From positions 7,378,001 to 7,442,000 of the forward strand of contig CAUJLY010000006.1 of the NCBI GenBank assembly GCA_963281155.1: a DNA stretch of 64,000 bases, read 5' to 3'. Each line of letters opens with the position of its first letter. The stretch's first letter is position 1. Below, piece by piece: positions 13,625 to 25,251 of this stretch. A model generated the notes under the pieces. The model was not told the DNA's origin, ran no database searches, and saw nothing but the letters and a program-made list of their open reading frames with translations. A program made the translations under genes and the position numbers. Source of the stretch: Rhabditophanes sp. KR3021. Lineage: Eukaryota > Nematoda > Chromadorea > Rhabditida > Alloionematidae.

Positions 13625-16600
13625 GAATAAAATGTAATATAATAAATTTTTATAGCTTGTTAAAGATGTTTGGTATCTGGAATCGACAACATAACATTTA
13701 ATTAAATTTTCGATCACATTCAAATTTGGTATTTATTTTAAGACAACTCGCAAATGACAATAAACAAATAAGTAATAAGTAGAGCAATTTAATTTATCAA
13801 CTAAAATGTTTATGTGTTAATGTGTTTTTTGGTAAGCTTCACAATCTAATAATAGATTTCGGGAAACTATTTTATATTGTTTGGCATCGTAAAAACTTTT
13901 AAAAAGTAAACAAATTTTATAAAAAGATAGTAAGTCATATGTAACAAATCAAAACGCGTCCATCAGACGAGAAAAGTGCAACCGCTACCCATTCTTGCGT
14001 CATAACCTTTATCAATGCAAATATGACACAAATCAGTTCAAGTAAAAGGTTGTAGTTTAAAAATCATGACTGGAAGCTAACGCTAAATAGTTTATGTAAA
14101 ATAGGTACCAAACGTCAAACACTACTCGAATTAAAATACATGAAGGCTAATCAAACGTATAATAGTTAATATGCCTTCTAAACAACATTCTATCAAAATA
14201 AATAACAACCTTTATTCCATCAACTTATAATCATTTCCTAACCTTTAAAGTTGTATGTATGTTTTTAACTTATTTATTTATACATCATAGTTAATTCAAC
14301 CAAAATATAAAAAAAACTTTTAAACAAATGGTCAATAAAAACAATTCTATATGCACCCTTTTTTATAAACTTTTACACCAATGTATAGATAGATACATGT
14401 AGTGATTAAATAAAGATTCGAGATTGAATATACAAATCAGGGAATTTGAGCATATTTACCAACACTAACTCTCTTACTTCTTGTCTATGATTTCTGCTTA
14501 TTTAAAGCTTATTGTCTTTAACAAAAAACGGATAAATGCTGATCATACTAGTTTAGACTAAATACACCTATGCTATACCGCATTATTAAATTACAATTAA
14601 TAATATACTCGATGAGGGTGAACATAAGTACCAGTTGGCTCTAAATAAAAAATAAAACGTTAATAAATAATAATATGTTAATAGTGTTTGTCTATAAATG
14701 TACTTGGAGGATAATAATTTTAAAAAGAATATCAATTCAAACTATAGTATTATACAACTAACTTAATTTATACGCAATCATGACTGTACCATCAAAGTGA
14801 TTCTCTTCCACTATTAAACTCTATACAAAAAGAGAGCGTAGACTGATCATTCAAAGGTAAATATAATTGAAAATTACATGCGTACAATCAAACAAATACT
14901 GAATGAAAATTTTCATAAACTGTTGTTAAATATATAAAATTTATTAAAATCTATTTGTATTGCTTTTCTAATTGCTTCAATTAATCCCATCAAGTTACCG
15001 CAATTTGTCATCAAAGTAAGGAAATATCGATGACAAAATGGTACATGATGTTTTGATTTAAACAAAGAACATTATTGATAATGACAAAACAATGAATTGT
15101 TCAAAGATATTACAATTTGAAATACATGAGTATAAATATTTAAAGACATTCACAAATCTAGATAGATATGTTAATGTTATTTTAAATCAAAATATAGATA
15201 CACACTGCATTCATTTGTAAAAATGCAATGGATTATAATATCAAGAAATGAATCTTACCGAGTAATAATTTCTCATGATTCAATCATCTTAGATAAAATT
15301 GATAAATTGTTATATTGTCACTGACTCATTATTTTGTATTATCACTTCTACGCAAAACTTTTGCTATTCATTTTTGAGAATACCATAACACATATAAAAT
15401 GTATTCTCTTTTAAATGAAAATACAAGTAATTTGTCTCAATTATTTTTATGAACACTTATATTTGTTGAAATGTACTCCCTCTGATCTTTTAATATTGCA
15501 AACATTCATACATTGGTAAACACTATAGCTTCTTGTTTTGTTTTATCACATCTTATCTATTTGTTGAAATAAAATGAATATGGAGTTCCAAATGACGACT
15601 ATTCACATGCTTAATTGTAACACCTTTAAATACAATGCTATCCCACTTAACTATGTAGTCTACTTATATTAACCAATAAAATCAACACTTTACATGTATA
15701 TATTTGAGTGTATCAATTTTTCAAAATGTATTTATAAGTTTCATTTCCAAAAGAAGATGCTGACATCTACTATTATTGACACTTTTACTTTTTGAGTATT
15801 ATATTTAAGAATGCTTAATAAAAGTCTATTGATTTTGATATCACAAATTAAGTGTAATTTTTTCATATGCATAATAATACTTGCTAAAAAGTCTAAAATA
15901 TTACAAGGAAGTATCATTGACAAGGCTTCAAGTTTTGAGAGGATGACATGTACACAATTATTATATTTAAATTGACTTATATACGAGGCCTACTAAAATT
16001 GATCAAAAAGGTTATCATTTTTCAATATGTTTATGTCATTTGTATAACACATATGTCATTATCTACTGTCCAATTGAAGCTACTAAACTTCTATTCGATC
16101 AATACTAAAATATCAAGCGGTCATTACTTAATTATTAAAATCATATATTTCTTCTGCAATTCTCTATTTTATGACATTGATATTTTGTGCGATATTGTTA
16201 TGACACTATTTCAGTGATTGTGTTTGATATTTTTTATCGAGATTACGGAAAAATCATTTTTATAATGAGTAACTGTTTATTTATTATGATTATGACAATT
16301 GACATTATTGCATACCTGATAAAATTTGCCAGGTATTGCTCATATTTTTCTCGGCGCCGTTTAAACCATGGGTAAGCAGTTTAATCTAAATTGTGCTCCA
16401 AAATCAAATAAGTGAATAAATTCTTTGTCAATGATTCATCACTTACCATAATAAAAATAGCTCTCTCTATTCAACAAATTTACATTCATATAAACACATG
16501 TGATCCTATTTAATTTTAACATCAATTTTTCCTATTTCGATTGCGTTATTTTATTAAGTATATTTAAAAGTGTTAATTTTTATTTATACAATCAGCTAAC

Positions 16601-18799
16601 ATTTATATATTAATTAATATTGATATTAATATTTTATGATATAGGTGATATTAAAAGCTAACTTTATCTTTTTGAAATAAATATAGCCGTACTATTTTCC
16701 ACTTTCTAATGTCATTTTCAAAGTTAGACGATGGTGTGAATTTGACTTATTTTTTACCCTACAACCATTTTTGCATATTTTTGTCTTTTACCACTTTTTG
16801 ACTTATTTTTGTCTGATACCCTTCTGAAATTAATTTTTATCTAAAAACAGAACGTCGTTGGTATACACAGCAAACAATACTTTAAGTATACATACAACTT
16901 TTAAAATAAAAGTTTTTAAATAATTACTATACATACTTTATCTGATATCTAATAAAATAAACAAGCTACATTCTACATTACCATTTCTAGGTTCATATTT
17001 AGGAAACTTTTAATGCTTTGAAGACTTTTACACATGAGTTTAAAAACGATTTTTGGTATACATTATAAAATACAATATTGGCCAATACATTTTTATTGTC
17101 TTTATTTATTTATAGCCTTTCCTTGTAAGTAGTTTAAGGTGCTGCCGAATTGCAATTTCTTTTTATTACCTCCAACCTAAAACAAAGAATGAACAGAATA
17201 AGATAGAAAAAACTTATGTACACATATTCTATACACTTTATATTCTGCCAATCATTCGTATCCAAAGCATTTTTTAAATCGTTCCTATTTAATTAAAGAA
17301 TGTGTATATAATCATTCTAATTTTGTGTCTCATCAATAAAAAGTAATCTATTTCCATTTCTAGTATTTCTTTAGTTATCATTCTTTCCATTTTTTTCAAC
17401 TTTCATTTCTTAATCATATTAAAATTTAAATAAAGTGTTCACACGTTACATTATGATATTGGTCATTTAAATCCAAATGGGAAATGTTTACATGGTAAAT
17501 TAGGATATATGTAGTTTAAATCTAATAATAAAAAATTAATTCTGTTTACTTGCAATTAATATGTTTTTAATAAATGGCCATTCAAAAGCATTTCTTTGTT
17601 ACCCTAAATAGATATTTTTGTTATTTGTTAAACTATGCACTAGCAATAACAATAAAACCCATAATATATAGATAAACATATTCATCTCTCTTTCCAAATA
17701 AATAGTTTTGACGATTGCGCATTGACAACAAATTTATAAAAGTTTGATTATCAAATGCTACCCAAACTAATTTCACTCACAATGATAACTATTTTCATCA
17801 ACGAGTTTTCTTTGTTTGATTTGGAGTAGCAGTTGTTACCCAAGTGAGACTTTTACACCCAACTTACGTTTTATACAATTTAATACAAGTCAACTCCAGG
17901 ATTGAGTTCAATTATACATTACTTTATCACTTTATTGACTTATTTACACATACTTAATTTGGCCAAATTATATAGCCATGGCACTGAGAAGTTGTTGTAT
18001 GTTTAACTATATTTTAAAGACTACTTCGAAGCACATTGCTACCAAAAATATGGCTTAGGATTAAAAATCTATTAAACAAGGACAAACATAACACGCTTTC
18101 TCTCGATTGTAGAAATTTTTAAAAACCACAAAAAAGAATACTTTTTATTTTAAACTACTTTTACTTTCATTACTATGTCTGATCATCATTTTATCTATTT
18201 AAATGTATTTTTTATACCATCGTAATTCCTATCCCATCTCTAATCATAATACATGCTATACCAATTCTAAAGCTGTTTTGAGAGCTTCTTGCATTGACAT
18301 TTAACTGTGGTATTTTTTTAAATATTTGACTAGATAATTTATGGCTTCTCAAGAGCTTTTTTGTACAAATTTATATATACTTTATTGCTCTGACAACTTA
18401 TTTTGATACTTGTCTTATCTTATTTAAATCAATTTTTCATGTTTTGGTAATTTCTTTAATAGACTTTTTATTTAAAAAAGCTTTTTGAATTGATGTCTGT
18501 TTTTAAAACACATTGGATAGCAGTTGCGTGCAAATAAAAGTACAGATTCTCCTATATATCTTACAAATGATGCTATTATCACGGACTCACGTACTCATCC
18601 CTTTTACTCGTGCTCTATCATTGTATTTTCCATTCTATTTATTACAATCAACTGATCTTTATAAAGTTATTTTTGCAGGGCTCGCTGTCAGTGTTATTAC
18701 TTTAAACTTATTTCCTAATACTCTTTAGAGATAGGTATAATAACTAATTTATTAAAAAGTACCATCCTAATTTTAATAAGTCAACAAAAACATACAAGA
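13625..18799. other. Long divergent intergenic region
   Basis: This 5.2-kb spacer separates the divergently read PH-PDZ and RhoGAP genes and so should hold both promoters. It is AT-rich with many homopolymer runs. Open frames at 15948-16217 and 18513-18728 are hydrophobic and lack coding character. A short GC-rich exon-like patch at about 16330-16378 is discussed as a finding. Nothing else can be supported. Confidence 0.5.
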
Positions 18800-21700
18800 A
18801 TGGAGCGTCTCAAGGAAAACATGAATAGTGGCGTTCGTAAGATTCGCACCCTTACAGGAAGCCAACAGCAAATTTCATCAAACCTTGGCAAACCGGGACC
18901 GTAAGTTTATACAAAATAAAATTGTATATTATTTTGCCATATTCTGAGTAAAACATTTTTAAATTGTCTTGTTTTGTGGCAACAACCTGTTACCATCAAA
19001 ATGTCTTTTTTATTGATGTTAGGAAACAAGTTTGGTAGTCTAATTATGTTCTCCTTATCATATTTTGTCAAAGTAAGCTTGTATAATTATAATTTTTAAA
19101 TAAGATAACTGAAATCAAGATATGATGGTGATAATAAATTCGATGTGTGCAAATGTTTATTTTAATATACTTATTTTACCTAAGTGCGGTGCAACTTTAA
19201 TAATAAATTATAATTATCAAAATTTAAGATGGGTTTAAGTACACACTATTACTCATCATAGTCGAAACATCATATTTAAAATCAATTAGTTATCTAATAC
19301 TTTTACAATATATTTTGTCTTCTGCTCGATTATATACCTTGTTTCTCATAAGTATTTATATTGATAAGTTAACTCAGTAAGATTACCTCATTTAATCTTA
19401 TAATATCAAGTTTTTTTCTCAATATTACTGCATCTACAACTTCTGTAATTTATAATAGGATTTTGGTGAGAATATATTTGAGTATAGACTTAAAACAATC
19501 ACCATTTGCACATTTATTCTTGAGAGCTAAAAAACACAAACCAATTGCTTTGAGAAATGACTTTGCCGGTTATTTCTTTTGGTTATTCCAAGCAGTTGTT
19601 TAAGAAAAAAAGCTACTCAATCAAGCCGTTGTAAGTAAAGTTTAGATAAGATAATATAAAAAGTTCCATTTAGAAAAAGTGTATATTTTTATTTCAATTT
19701 AATTAATCGTTTCCTTTTTTACAGAATTCCTGACAAAAAAGAAATATTGCTGACTAATTCAATGTTAGATGTTCACAATCAACGAATTTGTGCATCGCTA
19801 AAGTCCATTCGTGGTGCTATGATTAATACTTTAAAAAGTAATTTGAAAGAGGATAATACGGAAAAGAAAAAAGTAAGTAGTGTTTGGGGAAAGGCTAATC
19901 TAAGACAATTAATTTAGAAAAAATTGGATCTCCATCAGTTAGCCGGTCAGTTTTTTACTGAACATATTGTGATGAAAGCACACAGCCCTGGACTCGAGGT
20001 GACCTTTGAAAAAGCAGCAAGTGTTTACAAAGACATTGTTGAGTACCAGACAAAAATGGAAAGTTCCATCAACGACAAAGTCCTTGAAAGGATGGCTCTG
20101 AATATCGACATGGAAAAGGATGTCATTAAATTTCAATCTGAGTTAAAGAAAGCAGGCTCTGTTAAAGATAGTTTAGATAAGAAGTTAAGATCTTTGAATG
20201 ATGAATCGAAACAATCCGATTTGCAGTCTGAATACGATCTAGCTGTTAATAAGATGGATTCATCAAGGGAAATTACCCTAACACATATGTATGCATTAAA
20301 AGGACTTGAATATGAAAATGCTATGCTCATCAAAAGTTACATGCAGCATCACCTTGACTTTCATCGTATGTCTGCAAACTCGCTTGAAAAGGGTATTGAG
20401 AATATTGAAAAGGCCATAAATAAATACATCCAAAAGCCTTCCTTTGGCGTTGATTTGAAAGAACATTGTGACAGAGACAAAAGACAAATTGCCGCTCCTA
20501 TTCAAATTTGTGTGGAAATGCTAACTTACATTGGTTTCGATGAGCAAGGACTTTTTAGAGTTCCTGGAAATCAACATAAAGTTAAAAGACTTCGCGCCGC
20601 TTTAGATTGTGGCGCTGAAAGGGAAGTAGAAGAATTTGTTAATGACCCACATACAATTTGTGCCGTTTTGAAGCAATACTTACGTGAACTTCCAAACAAG
20701 TTGTTCCCATCTGATCTAATGGATGGCTACATTAGAGTTGCTGAAATTCCACAAAATACCGATGAACAAGCAAATTTCATTAAATACTTGTTAGATGAAA
20801 TGCCTAAAGTAAATCGCGATAATATTTCATATTTGATGAAATTCTTATCCGTCCTCACCAGTCATGAAAAAATAGTGAACATGAATGCATCAAATTTGGC
20901 TTTAGTTTTATCACCAAATTTGTTTAATGATTCCAACTTATCAAACGGCTTCACTCCAAGCGCTGGAGCTCGTTTTTGCGAATTGTTAATTACTTATGCA
21001 GACCGTTACTTCGATTCTTACGAATGGGACTTTACTCGTAGGAGGGTAACTAACACAAAACCTGGTGGACAGCACGACGAGTTATCTATAACTTCAATGC
21101 GCGATATCTATGATGCGAATTCTAGATTACCAAGTTCTAATTTCTCAAATGATCGTTTCCAAAACCAATATGCCTCAAGCAGAGAAACTAAAAATAACCG
21201 TAAACAAAATAGAACTCACGATGAAAATGAGTTTGTTCAAATGAAGAACTCACATGGTTCAATTCGCTCACTTGTAGTCGATGATCCATCACCACCATCA
21301 CCGGTTGCAATGACAAGAAGTCAAACTGAAAAGCCATCGAGGCCAACAATACCACCTCCAAAGCACTACAAAAACAGCAGCAGCGACAGTGACAAGATTA
21401 CATTTACTGGCGTTGAGCAAATAAATCCCCAAATGTCTCAAAGTTACACAGCTCCTAGGAAAGAAATGGTCAGGAATAATAACTCAGACGATTCTTATGA
21501 AAATTATGCTGTTGATTATCCTCAAAGTCCAACGTTATCTCGCAAGGCTAATACATCTCCAAGTTATTCACTTTCTGACAAGACCACAACCAAGATGTTC
21601 ACTATCAGAGAAATGCCCGTTGATGTTCCAACTAGTGCTTTAGTCAATAATACTGCCACTATTCCAAGAGCCAGCAATTCCAGCTTTGGAGACACCCCAT

Positions 21701-21870
21701 CACTTTATCCGAACATTTCCTCCATTTCAACATACATTGATGGGCCAGCTACTGATCGCAGAGATCCACCTTATCCCAGTCCAAGACCAAGAAAGGCTCC
21801 TTCTCCACCAAGACCATCAATTCCAGAAAAGCCGAAAAAGCTTAATGAGGTTACTGTTACAAAACTTTAA
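18800..21870 (+). CDS. BAR-RhoGAP of RICH/nadrin (ARHGAP17/44) type
   Basis: Three exons, 18800-18900, 19725-19872 and 19918-21870, keep frame and give 733 aa. The first intron is 824 nt and the second 45 nt. Residues about 1-255 form a coiled-coil BAR domain that senses or bends membrane. Residues about 265-450 form the RhoGAP domain, which speeds GTP hydrolysis by Rho-family GTPases. The arginine finger lies in EQGLFRVPG near residue 297, and LKQYLRELP and MNASNLALVLSPNL are the conserved GAP motifs. FGVDLKEH just before the GAP domain matches the RICH subfamily layout. The C-terminal 280 residues are Ser/Pro-rich, with PxxP runs such as PSPRPRKAPSPPRPSIPEKP that could bind SH3 domains. RICH family members target Cdc42/Rac at junctions and endocytic sites; that role is inferred here. 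The long first intron may carry regulatory sequence. Confidence 0.93.
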
Positions 21871-24800
21871 AAATACACTTAGCAATCTTTTGTTCTAACA
21901 AGAATCTTATTTTATTTTGCCACTGCCTTCTCAAAACTCAATAACCATCCATTAATTGACAGTTTCTTACTTTTTGATTGCGCAAACACACAACCACTTT
22001 CCTTTATTTATACTTTTATTTGATAATCTCTCTATAATATTCCTTATGTTTGTAAAATATCATTTTGCTTAATTACGGCAATTAATGCCACAAAATATTA
22101 CCCGCTTTAAATTAACTCTTGGGTTTCAATCATTAATTATGTACAATAATTAAAATGCAATTAGATACGGTGACAAATTGCTTCTGTTTTGTTTGATTTG
22201 ATGAACACGCACACATTTTTTGTAACAAACTTTCGTATTAACTCAACTTCATAAATCACTTATTGATATGCTTAAATGTAGATTCTCTTACGATTTCCTA
22301 CTCGTGCTTCTGTAAAATATTGGCACATTTAATACTTTTTAAAGGTGATAAAATATTGCAATCTCATTTCTTTTGATAAAACAGTGCAATACATTTTGAT
22401 ATCTTTCAGCATGTTTCAACTTTCATAATGTTCGAAATTTTCAATTTTCTTTGTTAGAAAGATTAAATGCTTTTGTAAGAGCGTTTTAATATACTATGTT
22501 TAGCACATTATATTCCATATTAATGCAATATATTAGTACTTTGTAATAGATTTTAGTCTAACAATACAAGATCTACATTTAACTGTACCAACTTTTTTTG
22601 AATTTTTATTTTAAACCAATCAAACAATTTTTGAATATGGTAAATACATGCTCAAAGTTTTGAATAACTAAGTTATAAAAAACATAAACGTTACAACTTC
22701 TTACATATAATTGTAATTGTATTATTTTCATGTAATTAATCTGTTTCATCTCTCTTCAATTCTAAATCGTTTTGCAATTTTATTTTGCTTTTGTTCAATT
22801 AATTGTATCTTGAATAAATAAATTTTATTTTGTTGTGCTACATGCATATTTTTTTAACACTTTTTCAAAATTGAGAAACTTCATTCACAATCAAATTACA
22901 ACATCTAAAAAGCGAAAATATATAATATTTTATTTATAGAAGGCAAGAACAATAAATATATGAATCATATGGCAAACCTACGGAAATCAACAAAGTAAAA
23001 ATAAATGTTGTTTAAATATTTTTTATTATCTGATGGCAAATAATTGTAATAACTTTAAAGAGTATATCTATTTATATTTTACTTGTGTTTTGTTAGCTTT
23101 TACAAGTTGCAATAGATGAAATGTGTTTGGTTGTAAAATAAATTAATGTCTTGGAAGCAGATAAAAAAGAAATTATTACACCGAAACAAATGTAAATATA
23201 TTTTCAACAATAATAATCTTGAACCTTTTCAAAAGCATAATAATAATTGGTAGTGTAGTTAGCCTACGCTACCTGCTATCATAAGTTATGATGCAGAAGA
23301 TATAAAGAAAAAGATTTGACAAAGGAAATAAAGCCTTTGTTGAGTGTTCGCACTTCATTTAACCTGAAAACAAATCTTCGTAGTTGTATTCAAAGAAAGT
23401 TCGAGTATTTTTTAATTTCATAGAGCGGTACTTCTAATTATCTCACCCTCTCAAGTTCATCAAAATGTACAATATAGTTAGTTGTTGCTTTCACTAGAAA
23501 TAGATCTCTCATTTTAATCAGTCTCCTTTTGTCATTCCTTCTTATATAGCTTTATTTGACCACAACATTTTGACAGAGCTCAAGTCATTGAACGCTACCA
23601 ATTTTAATGTAGATATGTCAATGCTAAATTACTTTCAAGATCATAATTACTGTTTTATTGATGAATTGCCTTCATGTCTTTTTAAATGCATTTATTATAT
23701 CACCTCTAGAACTTATATATGTTTATGACATCCATTATTAATATATTAAGATGAATTGGTAAAAGCCGCAAAATGACTGGGGACACTTTTATACCTACTA
23801 ACACATTATGTACGAATTTATATTCCGCTCCATCATAGTAATTATAAATCACAGTGCCAATTACAATTTTAGATACGTTCTTTCAGTCTAAGTCATTGAA
23901 TATCCTAGCATTTCATTTTTATGCAAGCAGTCCGCGTTATCTCTCTTACTACATACTTTTTGATTTACTTCAATATAAAAATGTCTCTTTAACATCGTAT
24001 AGATATATTTGATCTCAACAGTATATCAATGCGAGTAATAGTGCCATTGTTGTTAAGTTATTTATGCATTTCTGTTCTAAGCATTTTTATTTTCACCCTA
24101 TTTTATCACTTTCATTCTGATGTAAAGTTAGCGGGAAGGTGTAATGAAGGTATATACTTTGTTGTGAATAATTATTTTTAACCAATCTGTATTAGCATAC
24201 GATTATATATAATAAGCATATCTATGTATTTTACTTGATTTTTAAAGCAAATCAATTTCATAAAAATTATTAAGTTTCGTTTATTTGAATGTATATATAA
24301 TTCATATCTACACTAACATGAACTCTTCTTTATTAACTATGACTGCATATCTTCAAATATTTTTATCATTATTTCTTCTTCAACATAAATACATAAACAA
24401 ATTTTACTTTCTTCTGACATCCTTGATATCTTCTCCTCTATTTACGTTTGTACTTCTTGTAACTGTTGAAGGATTTTTATTTATATCCTTCAATTTATAT
24501 GTTAATTTCTAAAAGCCTGACCGGTTATCACATTAGCTGCCACTTAGTAAAGACGAACTTTTTAATAATTACTTAAATATTAACTTTATTTAGTATAAAA
24601 AGTCAAAAAGTAGGTAAAGTCAATTTAGCTTACTTCAAGTAGTGACAAGATGCAGACTGTGATTTAATTATCTATACCATGATAGCTTTTCCTCTTCATA
24701 CGCACATCAATTCAAGAAGATATGAAGACTAGACGGATATAGATGATATGTACATACATTCTGTAAATGAAGACAAATGGAATCACATTTATTTGTGAAT

Positions 24801-25251
24801 TGATTTGTATAAACTTTTTGTATTGACAAGCTAAATGTTAAAATCCAATTTTAACTAATTTTTCATTGTTGTATTGGTATAATTGGTATAATTTAACCAT
24901 ATTGCACTCTACATTATATCTTGCTAGTTATACTAATATTTGACAAAAATATTCAAAAACGAATACATTAATAAGTGACATTAAGTTAATATTGAACGAT
25001 GAAACAATTAATAACATTTGCGGGTACACAGTTACAAATTATGCATGCTCATACTCCAAATATGTTTGAAACTAAAAAATGTGAACGGTCAGGTAAAAAT
25101 ATTTGCTCATTTATATGTTTGATAATTATAATATTTACAGTATTTGTGATATTTAGCACTTTTTATATACTTAAATTTGTTTTTGATAGTTTTCTTTTCT
25201 TTTATCTTTTATTTAATGTTATTAATTTAAGTTTTGGAGAGTTGTGTTAAG
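21871..25251. other. Long gene-free spacer with hairpin cluster
   Basis: This 3.4-kb AT-rich spacer lies between two plus-strand genes. Open frames at 24285-24512 and 24999-25250 are hydrophobic, Phe/Leu/Ile-rich and unconvincing. The one structured item is the hairpin cluster at about 23249-23378, listed separately. Confidence 0.5.
23249..23413. ncRNA. Candidate structured RNA (hairpin cluster)
   Basis: Several stems lie back to back. Stem 1 pairs 23249-23258 (GGTAGTGTAG) with 23264-23273 (CTACGCTACC): 10 bp, one G-U, 5-nt loop. Stem 2 pairs 23274-23276 plus 23278-23282 with 23288-23295 around a one-base bulge. An enclosing helix pairs 23311-23318 (AAGATTTG) with 23371-23378 (CAAATCTT). Inside it are 23319-23325/23334-23340 (ACAAAGG/CCTTTGT) and 23342-23346/23351-23355, the latter with a TTCG loop, making a three-way junction. 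On the plus strand a GTTCGAGTA box-B-like string at 23399 is followed by a T6 run at 23408, which would suit Pol III. I match it to no known RNA family, and the strand is not certain. Confidence 0.4.

Noticed and set aside
18513..18728. 71-codon plus-strand frame just upstream of the RhoGAP gene
   Set aside because: No donor links it to the RhoGAP exons, and that gene's own ATG at 18800 begins a good in-frame exon.
23249..23268. Resemblance to miR-34 (GGTAGTGTAGTTAGC versus GGCAGTGTGGTTAGC)
   Set aside because: The matching bases span a 10-bp stem and its 5-nt loop, so they cannot be a mature miRNA arm. No roughly 22-bp precursor stem is present.
24285..24512. 75-codon hydrophobic plus-strand frame
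   Set aside because: Phe/Leu/Ile/Tyr-rich from AT-rich DNA, with no splice context and no recognisable motif.
24900..24925. miR-92-like seed TATTGCACTCT
   Set aside because: No complementary arm is found nearby and similarity ends after the first eleven or so bases.
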